Source of the DNA: Corynebacterium frankenforstense DSM 45800
Lineage (GTDB): Bacteria > Actinomycetota > Actinomycetes > Mycobacteriales > Mycobacteriaceae
Direction of reading: 5' to 3'
Assembly (NCBI RefSeq): GCF_001941485.1
Contig: NZ_CP009247.1
Coordinates: 1,860,001 to 1,924,000 of the forward strand
Length of the DNA: 64,000 bases
Below, piece by piece: positions 47,375 through 56,539 of this stretch. The translations under genes and the position numbers were made by a program. Below the pieces are notes generated by a model. That model ran no database searches and was not told where the DNA came from. It worked only from the letters and a program-made list of their open reading frames with translations. Position 1 is the first letter of the stretch. Each line of letters opens with the position of its first letter.

Positions 47375-48982
47375 GTGAGCACCTTCCTGGAGATCGAACA
47401 GACCTATGCGGCCCCGGCCGCGACCGAGGTGCCGGATCTGACCCGCATCGCGGAGATCGACCTCGTCGGCGACACCGACGAGTACTTCCTCAAGGCGCTC
47501 TACTTCGACACCCCGGACCTGCGCCTGGCCCGCGAGAAGATCACCCTGCGCCGGCGCACCGGCGGCCACGACGACGGCTGGCACCTCAAGCTGCCCGGCC
47601 GCGAGGGCCGCATGGAGATCGGCGCCGCGCTCGACGAGTCGCCCGACGGTGAGACCGTGCCGGACTCGCTGGTCCAGCGGGTGCGCGCGATCGTGCGCGC
47701 CCAGCCGCTGGTCCCGGTCGCCGAGGTGGACAACCACCGCCGCGAGTCCGTGCTCCTGGGCCCCGACGGCCACCCCGTGGCCCACTTCTGCGACGACCGC
47801 GTCGACGCCGAGGCGCTCCTCGAGGGCGGGGAGACGACCTCCTGGCGCGAGTGGGACCTCGAGCTGACCTCGGAGACGGCGGGCACCGCCGTGGGCCGCG
47901 GCGTGCTCGAGTCCGGCACCGAGGTCTTCGCCAGCGTGGGCGCGCGCGTCTCCGACTCGCCGTCGAAGCTGGTGCGCGCCCTCGGCTCCACCATGAAGAC
48001 CGCGCCGGTGCCGCCGCGGCCGACCGAGTTCGAGAGCCCGAACGCCGAGGACGACCCCTTCGCGGGCATCCTCACCGCCCTCGTCGAGGCCCGCGGCCGT
48101 CTCCTGGCCGCCGATCCCGGCGCGCGCACCGGCCGGGCCTCGGCGATGCGTGACATGCTGACCGCCACCCGCGAGATCCGCAGCCTGATCAGCCTGTTCG
48201 CCGATCTCTTCGTCAACTCCGAGGCCGGCGACGAGCGCCTGGACCACCTGCTGCACGACGCCGCACGTCTGGCGGCGCTGGCACGCGTGCTCGAGGACGC
48301 CGACCGCGCCCACGAGGTGGACAAGCGCATGCGCCTGCTCCTCGACGAGGACCAGACCGGCCTGGTCGGCGACGACGCCCCGGGCAGGCTGACCCAGGCG
48401 ACGCGCTCGCGGCTGACCCGCTCGCGCGGTCGCGTCGTCGCGGCCCTGGAGTCGGAGGACTACCTGGCCGTGCTCGACGACCTCGACGAGGTGCTCTCCG
48501 CCCCGCCGACCCCCGAGCGCGCCGAGCGGATCAAGGCCACGGCGATCATCGTCCGCGAGATCAAGCGCGCCTACATCGAGTTCCGCAACCTGCGCCGCGA
48601 CGCGCTGGACACCATCGACGACCCGGCGGGCACGCACCGTGAGCTCGCGCAGCTCTTCGGCGAGATGCTCGTGGCCACCCAGACGCTGCAGACCGCGGCC
48701 ACGCTGGCCCGCCGCCTGACCCCCTACCGCGGCAGCCGGCTCGAGGAGCAGGCCGGCAAGCTGGTCGCCGTGCTCGGCCAGGCGGCCGTGGCCGACGACA
48801 CCGCGGCGGTCATCCACCGCCGCGCCCGCCAGGCGGCCCGCCGGGGCGTGGACACCTTCGGCTACGGGGTGCTCTACCAGGCGGAGATGCAGCGCTTCGG
48901 CGAGGTCGCCGAGCAGGCCGACGCCCGCCGCGACAAGACCCGCAAGGCCTACCGCCGCTTCAAGAAGTCGATCGCCGGCTGA
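47375..48982 (+). CDS. CYTH-CHAD domain protein
   Basis: A 535-residue protein. Residues 1-200 form a CYTH (triphosphate tunnel) domain: FLEIEQTYAAP stands at the ExExK site (Lys replaced by Thr), then LKALYFDTPDLRLAREKITLRRRTGG and DGWHLKLPG. The rest is a CHAD-type all-helical domain (SAMRDMLTATREIRSLISLF and IIVREIKRAYIEFRNLRRDAL). The histidines typical of CHAD helices are mostly missing. Such proteins bind polyphosphate or hydrolyse inorganic triphosphate; both hallmark residues being altered makes catalysis uncertain. GTG at 47375 is the best start; 47360 is possible. Positional counterpart of Rv2226. Confidence 0.8.
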   Translation: MSTFLEIEQTYAAPAATEVPDLTRIAEIDLVGDTDEYFLKALYFDTPDLRLAREKITLRRRTGGHDDGWHLKLPGREGRMEIGAALDESPDGETVPDSLVQRVRAIVRAQPLVPVAEVDNHRRESVLLGPDGHPVAHFCDDRVDAEALLEGGETTSWREWDLELTSETAGTAVGRGVLESGTEVFASVGARVSDSPSKLVRALGSTMKTAPVPPRPTEFESPNAEDDPFAGILTALVEARGRLLAADPGARTGRASAMRDMLTATREIRSLISLFADLFVNSEAGDERLDHLLHDAARLAALARVLEDADRAHEVDKRMRLLLDEDQTGLVGDDAPGRLTQATRSRLTRSRGRVVAALESEDYLAVLDDLDEVLSAPPTPERAERIKATAIIVREIKRAYIEFRNLRRDALDTIDDPAGTHRELAQLFGEMLVATQTLQTAATLARRLTPYRGSRLEEQAGKLVAVLGQAAVADDTAAVIHRRARQAARRGVDTFGYGVLYQAEMQRFGEVAEQADARRDKTRKAYRRFKKSIAG

Positions 48983-49049
48983 CGCTCAGCCGACTGGTCC
49001 CCGACGCCGGCGCGCCCGCTCCCCCGTGATGCGCGCCGGCGTTTCCGCG

Positions 49050-49244
49050 TCAGTCCTCCTCGCCCTCCCAGGCCTTGTCCTGCTCGTCGAACTCCTCGTT
49101 GCGCTCGGCGGCGGTCTTGAGGGCCTCACGGGCCTCGGCCTCGGTGTCGTAGGGGCCCATCCGGTTCTCCCAGGAACCGGTCTTGCCCTGGGTGACCTCG
49201 CCGGTGGCGGGATCGAAGTAGAACTTGTCGTCCTGGGCGGCCAT
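49050..49244 (-). CDS. Small SPOR-like protein
   Basis: A 64-residue acidic protein: FYFDPATGEVTQGKTGSWEN, then RMGPYDTEAEAREALKTAAERN and an Asp/Glu-rich end. The 'RMGPYDTEAEAREAL' piece resembles the core of SPOR domains, and short corynebacterial proteins of this sort are annotated that way. GGAAAGGATCAGCC precedes the ATG. No signal peptide. Role unknown. Confidence 0.65.
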   Translation of the reverse strand: MAAQDDKFYFDPATGEVTQGKTGSWENRMGPYDTEAEAREALKTAAERNEEFDEQDKAWEGEED

Positions 49245-49292
49245 GGCTGATCCTTTCCGTCGGGGTTGATCCGCCGCCAGCCTACCCGCGGT

Positions 49293-49298
49293 TAGAGT
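49293..49298 (+). promoter_or_regulatory. Probable -10 box of the GHMP gene
   Basis: TAGAGT, 74 bases before the ATG at 49373. GGAGG occurs about 12 bases before that start. Confidence 0.4.
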
Positions 49299-49372
49299 GG
49301 ACCCGTCCCGGTCCGGCGCCGCCTCATGGACGGCCCGACCCCCACCGCCGTTCCCGGAGGCTTCCCCCGTAG

Positions 49373-50710
49373 ATGTCCCACGAACCTGACTTCACCAGCA
49401 CCGACCCGCGCGGCGCCGAGCTCGCCGCCGAGGCCGCCCGCCGCCACACCGCGCGCACCGGCTCCGCCCCGCGGGCGACCGCCTCGGCGCCGGGGACCTT
49501 CCCGGTGCTCGGCGAGGCCGCCGACTACTACGGCGGCGCGGTCGTCTTCGCCACCTCCGTCCTGCGCGCCGGCCTGGCCGTCAGCCCGCGCAGTGACGGC
49601 AAGGTCACCGTGGAGTACACCGGCCCGGAGGGCACCGTCACCGACGCCACCGACTTCGAGACCCTGGACAAGCTCGCCGCCGAGCAGGAGCCGGAGATCG
49701 ACGAGGAGGGCCGCGAGATCGAGCCGCCGGCTCCCTCCGGCGGCATCGCGGTGCGCTTCGGCGGGGTCGCCTGGACCCTGCTGCACCGCCAGCAGATCCC
49801 CCGCGAGACCTCCGGGCTGGACGTCACCGTCTGCTCCGACATCCCGGCCGACGCCGGACTCGGCGCGCTCTCGGCGGCCGACGTCGCGCTCGCCCTCACG
49901 CTGCACTCGCTCGACGCGCAGGCCGTCGACGACGTGCCCGGCCGCGCGAAGCTGGCCGAGGCCTGCACCCAGGGTGTGGCGACGTTCTCCGAGGTTCCTG
50001 CCATGCGGGCCCGGCACACCGTCGCGCTGCGCGGGCGTGCCGACTCCCTGACGGTCATCGACTACTCGGACGGTTCGGCCGCACCGGTGGTCTCCCCCTT
50101 CAGCCGCGGGCTGACCGCGGTCGTCGTCGCCGACCAGGCGGGCGCGCCCGCCCGCCGCGGCAAGGGCGTTCCCGTGGTGCGGGCGCGTCGCCGCTTCCTG
50201 GACCACGCCACGCACGCCTTCGGCACCGACTCGCTGCGCCGGCTGCCGGACGCGAACGCGCGCACCGCCGACTGGCTCGACGCCGTCCACGAGGTGCACG
50301 GCACCGAGGGCACCCCGGAGACCGACGAGGCCCGCGAGTGGCTGGGCTTCTGGGAGCGCGAGACCGCCCGCGCCCTGCGCCTGGGCGCGGCCCTGCGCTC
50401 CCGGCACGTCGACGACGCCCTGGAGCTGCTCGCCGAGTCCGACCTGGACCAGGCCTCGCGTTACTCGGCCGCCCCGGAGCCGGGCCGGGTCTCGGCGGCC
50501 GCCCGCTCGGCCGGGGCACGTGTGGCCCGTGTCTGCTGCCTGGCCACCGACGAGGCCGCCCTGGCGGTGCTCCCCGCCGAGGGCGAGTCCGCGCTGAGCG
50601 TCGAGGAATTCGCCGCGAAGCTCACCGGGGCCGCCACGGGCTCCCCGCTCGTCGTCGAGCTGGGCTCCGGATCACCGGCGGCGCTCGAGGATGACGCCGC
50701 CGAGAAGTAG
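49373..50710 (+). CDS. GHMP kinase family protein, galactokinase-like
   Basis: A 445-residue protein. The second GHMP motif is recognisable as SDIPADAGLGALSAADVALALTL (canonical P-x3-G-L-G-S-S-A), with Ala in place of the first Ser. The N-terminal galactokinase signature GRVNLIGEHTDY is replaced by GTFPVLGEAADYYGGAVVF, which keeps only part of the pattern. The third motif region near the C-terminus is also weak. An acidic insert (EQEPEIDEEGREIEPP) lies at about 105-120. Sugar kinase activity is therefore uncertain. The gene is conserved next to the CYTH-CHAD gene in corynebacteria as far as I remember. Confidence 0.7.
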   Translation: MSHEPDFTSTDPRGAELAAEAARRHTARTGSAPRATASAPGTFPVLGEAADYYGGAVVFATSVLRAGLAVSPRSDGKVTVEYTGPEGTVTDATDFETLDKLAAEQEPEIDEEGREIEPPAPSGGIAVRFGGVAWTLLHRQQIPRETSGLDVTVCSDIPADAGLGALSAADVALALTLHSLDAQAVDDVPGRAKLAEACTQGVATFSEVPAMRARHTVALRGRADSLTVIDYSDGSAAPVVSPFSRGLTAVVVADQAGAPARRGKGVPVVRARRRFLDHATHAFGTDSLRRLPDANARTADWLDAVHEVHGTEGTPETDEAREWLGFWERETARALRLGAALRSRHVDDALELLAESDLDQASRYSAAPEPGRVSAAARSAGARVARVCCLATDEAALAVLPAEGESALSVEEFAAKLTGAATGSPLVVELGSGSPAALEDDAAEK

Positions 50711-50729
50711 GTAGCCGGCACAGACGAGA

Positions 50730-50768
50730 GCGCCCGGTGCCACTCCACGCGGAGGTGACACCGGGCGC
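50730..50768. terminator. Terminator between the GHMP and TetR genes
   Basis: GCGCCCGGTG (50730-50739) pairs with CACCGGGCGC (50759-50768). The interior CACTCC/GGAGGTG continues the stem with a bulge. Between convergent genes. Confidence 0.65.
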
Positions 50769-50795
50769 CGGTGTGTCCGGGCCGGGCGGGCCTTC

Positions 50796-51389
50796 CTACA
50801 CCGGGATCGAGCCGAGCATCGCGAAGGCGCGGCGCACCAGCTGCTTGGGGTCCGCCGGTTTCCCGGCCTCGATCAGGTCGGTGTAGGTGTGGGCCGCCGC
50901 GCCGGCGGCGGCACCGGCGGCGCCGATGAGCACGCGGGCCTCGAGCTCCGGCAGCTCCGGGTCGCGCTCAGCGACCAGGGCCAGCAGCGGCTGTTCGACC
51001 TGCTCGCGGACACGCACGCGCGCATCCTCCGGCAGCGAGAAGTTGAGCACCTCGCTGACGCGCACGATCGCGGACAGCGGCCCCGGCTCACCCTCGCGGG
51101 CGGTCAGCCCGCAGACGGTCGCCTCCTCCAGGGCCGCCAGCAGTGGCTGATCCTTCGGGGCGCCGCGCAGCTCGTCGATGAGCAGCGTGACCTGGCCGAC
51201 GACGTACTCGAGGAGCGCGTCCTCTCGGGAGGAGAAGTAGTTGTGGAAGGTGCGCGGCGAGACGCCGGCCTCCTCTGCGATGGCCGCGACGGTCAGGGCC
51301 TCGGTGCCGCGCTCGAACAGGATGCGTGCGGCCGATTCGATGATCGCGGCGCGCGTCGCGGCTTTCTTGGTCTCCCACAGTCCGGCCAT
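50796..51389 (-). CDS. TetR family transcriptional regulator
   Basis: A 197-residue repressor. The DNA-binding domain is clear: ATRAAIIESAARILFERGTE, ALTVAAIAEEAGVSPRTFHNYFSSREDALL (about 11-62). The C-terminal ligand domain is divergent (Ala-rich near 155-170). It follows the MMPL transporter gene by 73 bases in the same direction and probably controls it through the paired dyads upstream of that gene. A separate promoter in the gap (TAGTAT on the minus strand) is possible. Confidence 0.88.
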   Translation of the reverse strand: MAGLWETKKAATRAAIIESAARILFERGTEALTVAAIAEEAGVSPRTFHNYFSSREDALLEYVVGQVTLLIDELRGAPKDQPLLAALEEATVCGLTAREGEPGPLSAIVRVSEVLNFSLPEDARVRVREQVEQPLLALVAERDPELPELEARVLIGAAGAAAGAAAHTYTDLIEAGKPADPKQLVRRAFAMLGSIPV

Positions 51390-51462
51390 GCCGGTTCTCC
51401 TCCTCCGGCCCGTCTCCGGGCCCGTTTTACGTGACCATCAATACTACGCGGGCGTAACAACG

Positions 51463-53919
51463 TCAGCGCTGGCCGGTGCCCCCGTCCCCGGCCGAGACCG
51501 CGGTGCTGCCACCGTCGCCGGGCTTGCCCTCGCCCGCCCCGGCAGCGTCCTCGGAGGCCGCCACCGGCGGCTCGAGGTCCTTGAGCCCCTCGCCCTCGAT
51601 GTCGATGTTGGGCAGGATGCGGTCGATCCACTTGGGCAGCCACCACGCTCGGTCGCCGAGGAGGAACATCGTGGCGGGGATGATCATCATGCGCACCACG
51701 AAGGCGTCGAAGACGATGGCCGCCGCCAGAGCGAAGCCCATGGTCTTGATGAAAGGCATGTCCTGCAGGGCGAAGGCCGCGAACACGCTGGTCATGATCA
51801 GTGCGGCGGCCGTGACCACGCGGGCGCCGTGCTTGAAGCCGTTGGCGGTGACGTTGCCGGCGGTCTTGCCGCGGTGGTAGCCCTCGCGCATGCGGGTGAC
51901 CAGGAAGACCTCGTAGTCCATCGCCAGGCCGAAGACCAGCCCGATGAGCATGATCGGCAGGAAGCTCAGCAGCGGCTGCGGGTCCTCGACGATGCCGCCC
52001 CAGCCCTCCTGGAAGAGAGCCACGGTCACGCCGAAGGTCGCGGCCACCGACAGCCCGAAGCCGAGCGCGGCGATCAGCGGCACCCAGATCGAGCGGAAGA
52101 CGAGCATGAGCACCAGGAAGGCGAGCACCAGCACGATGGCGATGTAGGGGATGAGCACGTCGGCGAGGCGCTCGGACATGTCGTCGAAGATCGGGGTGGC
52201 GCCGGTGATGCCGTAGCTGGCACCGGTCTCCCCGTGGAAGTCCGCCTCGTGGGCGCGCAGGTCCACCAGAGTCTGCGAGGTCTCCTCGTCGGTGGCGCCA
52301 CCGGTCGGCGTGATCAGCACCTGGGCGGCATCGCCCTTCTCGGAGACGCCGACGATCTGGGCGTTCTCCACGCCGTCGATCCGGGAGAAGTCCTCGACGG
52401 CCTGTCCGTAGACGGCCATGTTCTTCTGGGTGGCATCCGCGTCCGCGCCCTCGTCCTCCGGCGCCTCGACCAGCGCGATCATCGGGGCGTTGCGGCCGTC
52501 GCCGAAGGCGTCGGACGTGGTCTCGTAGGCGGTGCGCTGCGGCGAGCCCAGCGTCGCCGAGCCGTCGGTAGGCATCGCCAGGCGCATGTTGGCCGCCGGG
52601 ATGGCCAGGAGGCCGAGCACGATCACGCCGGCACCGAGCGCCAGCCACGGGTGGGCGCGGACCTTGCGCACCCACAGCAGACCCATGGTCGGCTTCTCGT
52701 CCTCGGGGTCCGGGACCTTCGGCCCGGGCACTCGACCGGCGAAGGCACGGGTGCCCATGAGCCCCAGCAGGGCGGGCAGGAAGGTCACGGCGACCAGCAC
52801 GGCGATGGCGACGGTCGCGGCGGCGGCCAGGGCCATCGCCGTCAGGAACGGGATGTTGATGATGGACAGCGCCGCCAGGGCGATGAGCACGGTGGTGCCG
52901 GCGAAGACGACGGAGGTGCCCGCGGTGCCGGTGGCCACACCCATCGCGTGCGCGCGCTGGTCCCTGCTCAGCCCACGCAGCAGTTTCGCCACGCCCTTGG
53001 GGTCGGTGTCGTAGGCGCCGGCCGCGGCGATCAGTTCGTTGCGGAAGCGCGAGGTGATGAACAGCGCGTAGTCGATGCCGACGGCCAGGCCGATCATGGA
53101 GGCCAGCGTCGGAGTCATCTCGTTGATGTCGGTCGAGAAGGCGGTGCACAGGCGCACGCCCAGCACGCCGAGGGCCACGCCGACCACGGCGGTGACCAGC
53201 GGCATGCCGGCGGCGACCATGGAGCCGAAGGTGACCAGGAGGACCAGGGCCGCCACGGCCAGACCGATCAGCTCCGAGGTCATGTCGAGCTCACGCTCGC
53301 CGTTGAAGGCGTTGCCGTTGTAGGAGACCTCGAGGCCGTCCTGGCCGTTGTGCTCGTTGAGCACGTCCATGACGCTGTGCAGCTCGTCGGAGGGGATGTC
53401 CATCGAGGACTCCGCGTCGAAGGCCACCCGGATGGTGCCGGTGGTCTTGTCCGGGCTCAACGGGCTGACCGCGGCGATGTCCTTCTCGATCTTGGGCTCG
53501 GGCACGCCCTGGGCGGACAGCTGCTGCGTCATCTGCTGACGCATGCCCGCGTCGGCCATGACCGGGTTGACCATCGGCTGGTCCTCGGTCTCGTGCAGGG
53601 CACCGGTGTCGCGCAGATCCTCGATCAGCGCGTCGACGGCCCGGGAGTTCTCGGGGTCGGCGAGGGTTCCGTCCTCGGCCTTGATGACGACCGAGCCGGT
53701 GGGCTCGTTGATCGCGTCGCCGGCCTCGGGGAAGTACTCCTGCATCTTCTCCTGGGTCTCGACGGCCTGCAGGCCCGGGATGTTGAAGCTGTCCGACGGT
53801 GTCTTGGCGAAGGCTCCGGCCAGCCCGGCCACGGCGACCAGGAGTATCAGCCACACGGCCAGGAACGGCCATTTCAGTCGGTAGGCCGTGCGGCCCACCT
53901 TGTAGAGGAATTTCGACAT
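51463..53919 (-). CDS. MMPL/RND family transporter
   Basis: An 818-residue membrane protein with the MMPL plan. TM1 is near residue 20, followed by a large outer domain (about 40-200) and five helices that include MIGLAVGIDYALFITSRFR (the GIDY motif of TM4). A second outer domain lies at about 430-570, and then five helices with IGLVFGLAMDYEVFLVTRMREGYHRG (the DYE motif of TM10). The C-terminal tail is acidic and Gly-rich. Corynebacterial relatives export trehalose monocorynomycolate or drugs. Without CmpL-type neighbours and with a local TetR gene, a substance-inducible exporter is more likely. GAAGGA precedes the ATG. Confidence 0.9.
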   Translation of the reverse strand: MSKFLYKVGRTAYRLKWPFLAVWLILLVAVAGLAGAFAKTPSDSFNIPGLQAVETQEKMQEYFPEAGDAINEPTGSVVIKAEDGTLADPENSRAVDALIEDLRDTGALHETEDQPMVNPVMADAGMRQQMTQQLSAQGVPEPKIEKDIAAVSPLSPDKTTGTIRVAFDAESSMDIPSDELHSVMDVLNEHNGQDGLEVSYNGNAFNGERELDMTSELIGLAVAALVLLVTFGSMVAAGMPLVTAVVGVALGVLGVRLCTAFSTDINEMTPTLASMIGLAVGIDYALFITSRFRNELIAAAGAYDTDPKGVAKLLRGLSRDQRAHAMGVATGTAGTSVVFAGTTVLIALAALSIINIPFLTAMALAAAATVAIAVLVAVTFLPALLGLMGTRAFAGRVPGPKVPDPEDEKPTMGLLWVRKVRAHPWLALGAGVIVLGLLAIPAANMRLAMPTDGSATLGSPQRTAYETTSDAFGDGRNAPMIALVEAPEDEGADADATQKNMAVYGQAVEDFSRIDGVENAQIVGVSEKGDAAQVLITPTGGATDEETSQTLVDLRAHEADFHGETGASYGITGATPIFDDMSERLADVLIPYIAIVLVLAFLVLMLVFRSIWVPLIAALGFGLSVAATFGVTVALFQEGWGGIVEDPQPLLSFLPIMLIGLVFGLAMDYEVFLVTRMREGYHRGKTAGNVTANGFKHGARVVTAAALIMTSVFAAFALQDMPFIKTMGFALAAAIVFDAFVVRMMIIPATMFLLGDRAWWLPKWIDRILPNIDIEGEGLKDLEPPVAASEDAAGAGEGKPGDGGSTAVSAGDGGTGQR

Positions 53920-53992
53920 GCGTGTCCTTCTCGGAAAAGTCGGTTACCCGGTCCTGCCCTCCCCCACGGCCGCCTCTTGCAGCCGATGGAGG

Positions 53993-54061
53993 GGTTTGCA
54001 CAATGAGCGCAAACCGGCGTACGGCGCAATGGTAAAGGGTTTGCACAATGACCGCAAACCC
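53993..54061 (-). promoter_or_regulatory. Promoter with paired operators upstream of the MMPL-tetR operon
   Basis: Two nearly identical dyads, GGTTTGC-N9-GCAAACC (53993-54015) and GGGTTTGC-N9-GCAAACCC (54037-54061), are spaced 45 bases and share the asymmetric spacer start ACAATGA. On the minus strand TTGCGG (54052-54057) and TACCAT (54029-54034) form a -35/-10 pair with a 17-base spacer. The upstream dyad overlaps the -35 and spacer and the other lies near or after the transcription start. This is the layout expected for TetR-type repression by the linked regulator. Confidence 0.65.
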
Positions 54062-54136
54062 TTCGCGGGAAGGCCCGCCTCACCTGTGCCGTCGCGCCCC
54101 CGAGCCCCGGATGCGGTCCGCGGCCGGGTGCGGGGG

Positions 54137-54142
54137 TACTCT
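54137..54142 (+). promoter_or_regulatory. Probable -10 box of rnpB
   Basis: TACTCT, 8 bases before the predicted 5' end of the RNase P RNA. Confidence 0.45.
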
Positions 54143-54149
54143 GGTTCAC

Positions 54150-54584
<435 letters not shown>

Positions 54585-54595
54585 CCACTTCTTCT

Positions 54596-54684
54596 TCAAT
54601 TTCCGACGCCGCGCGCCGCACCCGGGGGCGGTTGCGCGCGACGTCGGCGCGACGCGACGTCGTCAATTTCCGACGCCGCGCGCC
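54596..54684 (+). repeat. 22-base direct repeat between rnpB and the RNase H gene
   Basis: The sequence TCAATTTCCGACGCCGCGCG plus CC occurs at 54596-54617 and again at 54663-54684, 67 bases apart, in the gap after rnpB. The second copy overlaps the end of the shared motif CGCGACGTCGTCAA. Confidence 0.8.
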
Positions 54685-54686
54685 AC

Positions 54687-55829
54687 TCACCGCGGCAGGC
54701 CGCCGGTGACGTTGACGGCGCGCACCGTTCCGGCGCCGTCGGTGAACTCGACCACCGAGACCCCGGCGAGGTCCAGGAAGACGTGGCCGAAGGTGTGCGC
54801 GTCGCCGCCGAGCGCGTTGGCCAGCACGGACTTGATCGGGTTGACGTGCGAGACCGCGAGCACGGTCTGCCCGGCGTACTTCTCGAGCACGCCGTCGAGC
54901 CAGCGCGAGACGCGCTTGTGCAGGTCGGCCAGCGACTCGCCGTTGGGCGGGGCGATCGTGGGGTCGGCCAGCCAGTCGGTGTGGACCTCGCCCGCGCGCT
55001 CGTGGGCCTGGGTGAAGGTCAGGCCCTCGAAGTCACCGAAGTCGACCTCGATGAGGCCCTCGTCGACGTCCACCTCGAGCGAGAGGGCGTCGGCGCAGAA
55101 CTGGGCGGTCTCGCGGGCCCGCTCGAGCGGCGAGCAGACGACGGCGTCGATCCCGCCGCGGGCGCGGATGAGCTCGGCGGCCGCGGCGGCCTGCCTGCGG
55201 CCGGTCTCGGTCAGGGCCGGGTTGGCGTGCCCGGAGTAGTAGCCGGCCGCCGAGTAGGCGGTCTGGCCGTGGCGCAGCAGGATCAGGCGGGTGGTCGTCC
55301 CGCCCGGCGCGCGCCAGCGCTCGGGTCCGCTGGGGGCCCCCTCCGGCGCGGGCTGCTCCCCCGCCCCGGCCCCGCCGGTGGACTCCGCGGCGATCTCGCC
55401 GACGGCGTGGCCGGCCTTGGCGGCGTCCATGGCCTTGTTGGCCAGCTCGTCGGCCTCGGCGTTCTCCTTGCGCGGCACCCAGGTGTAGCTGACCGAGTCG
55501 AAGCCGGCGGCGATGCGGTTCGCCTCCATGGCGAGCTTCTTCATGTCGGGGTGCTTGATCTTCCAACGCCCGGACATCTGCTCGACGACGAGCTTGGAGT
55601 CCATGCGCACCTCGACGGCCCGTGCGCCCAGCTCGGCGGCGGCGGAAAGCCCGTTGATCAGGCCCTGGTACTCGGCGACGTTGTTGCTGGCCTTCTTGCC
55701 CACCACCCAGGCGATGCGGCGCAGCACCGCACCGGTGGCGGGGTCGGAGACGATCGAGCCGCAGCCGGCCACGCCGGGGTTGCCCCGGGAGCCGCCGTCG
55801 GCCTGGACCCGCAGCAGGTCCGCGGCCAT
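54687..55829 (-). CDS. Bifunctional RNase HI / histidine phosphatase family protein
   Basis: A 380-residue fusion. The N-terminal RNase HI domain (about 1-130) has QADGGSRGNPGVAG, the Glu of NVAEYQGLINGL, MDSKLVVEQMSG and NAEADELANKAMD, i.e. the D-E-D-D set. After a Gly/Pro/Glu linker the phosphoglycerate-mutase-like domain begins with LILLRHGQTAYSAAGYYSG and has SPLERARETAQF and VSHVNPIK. M. tuberculosis Rv2228c has the same two domains; there RNase H and alpha-ribazole phosphatase (CobC) activities have been described. The ATG overlaps the upstream stop (TGATG), showing coupling with the zinc-ribbon gene. Confidence 0.93.
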   Translation of the reverse strand: MAADLLRVQADGGSRGNPGVAGCGSIVSDPATGAVLRRIAWVVGKKASNNVAEYQGLINGLSAAAELGARAVEVRMDSKLVVEQMSGRWKIKHPDMKKLAMEANRIAAGFDSVSYTWVPRKENAEADELANKAMDAAKAGHAVGEIAAESTGGAGAGEQPAPEGAPSGPERWRAPGGTTTRLILLRHGQTAYSAAGYYSGHANPALTETGRRQAAAAAELIRARGGIDAVVCSPLERARETAQFCADALSLEVDVDEGLIEVDFGDFEGLTFTQAHERAGEVHTDWLADPTIAPPNGESLADLHKRVSRWLDGVLEKYAGQTVLAVSHVNPIKSVLANALGGDAHTFGHVFLDLAGVSVVEFTDGAGTVRAVNVTGGLPR

Positions 55830-56539
55830 CAGGCGACGCCCCGCACGAGGTAGGTGCCGCAGTTCGGGCACTCGGGGAGCTCATCGGCCGGCGCGGCGGC
55901 GATGCGCGAGCGGTCGGCGGCGGGCAGCACCATGTAGCAGCCGGAGCAGGAGCGGCCGTTGAAGCGGGCCACCCCGACGTTGTTCTCGGCGCGCCGCGAG
56001 TCGTAGGCGGCCAGCACCTCGGCGTCGAGGCCCTCGCGCAGCTCGTCGACGCGGGCCGAGGGGTCCTCCGGGGCGGGGGCGGCGCCGGCGGCGGCCTCGG
56101 CCTCGGCGACCTTCTTCTCCAGCTCCTGAAGGTCCTGGACCTGGCGGTCGTAGTTGCCGCGCAGGGCGTGGACCTCGTTGTGGCACTCCATGAGCTCGCC
56201 CATCAGGTCCGCGATGCGCGACTTGGCCGCGTAGCGGTCGTGCTCGAGGTCGCGGCGCTTCTCCTTGTCGGTCTCGGCGGTCAGCTGCCGCTTGTCGTCA
56301 CGCTCCCGGGCGCGCAGGCGGCGCTCGTCCTCCTGGATGCGCAGGATCTCCGCCTCCATGTCGGTGACGGCCAGCTTGGCCGAGGCGGCGGAGCGCTGGG
56401 CGCGGTTGCGGCGCTCGGTGAGCTTGGCCAGCTCCTTGTCCTCCTCGGTCTGCTGCGGGGCGTCGCCGCCGGCGGCGATGCGGCGCTCGAGATCGGCCAG
56501 CTGGAGCAGACGCTGCTGGGCGGCGGGGTCGAGTTTCAC
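55829..56539 (-). CDS. Coiled-coil protein with C-terminal zinc ribbon
   Basis: A 236-residue protein. Residues 5-150 are a long charged coiled coil (LQLADLERRIA ... LRARERDDKRQLTAETDKEK). The C-terminal zinc ribbon uses CSGC and CPNC (about 198 and 226). This is the family of Rv2229c and CT398, whose molecular role is not established. It is translationally coupled to the RNase H fusion, suggesting a nucleic-acid-related partner role. Upstream, two 10-base direct repeats (TACTTGGAAT TACTTGGGTT, 56581-56600) lie in its promoter region. Confidence 0.88.
   Translation of the reverse strand: MKLDPAAQQRLLQLADLERRIAAGGDAPQQTEEDKELAKLTERRNRAQRSAASAKLAVTDMEAEILRIQEDERRLRARERDDKRQLTAETDKEKRRDLEHDRYAAKSRIADLMGELMECHNEVHALRGNYDRQVQDLQELEKKVAEAEAAAGAAPAPEDPSARVDELREGLDAEVLAAYDSRRAENNVGVARFNGRSCSGCYMVLPAADRSRIAAAPADELPECPNCGTYLVRGVA

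Noticed and set aside
53919..54061. Paired dyads upstream of the MMPL gene as part of an insertion sequence end
   Set aside because: No transposase or target duplication is present; a repressor-operator reading fits better.
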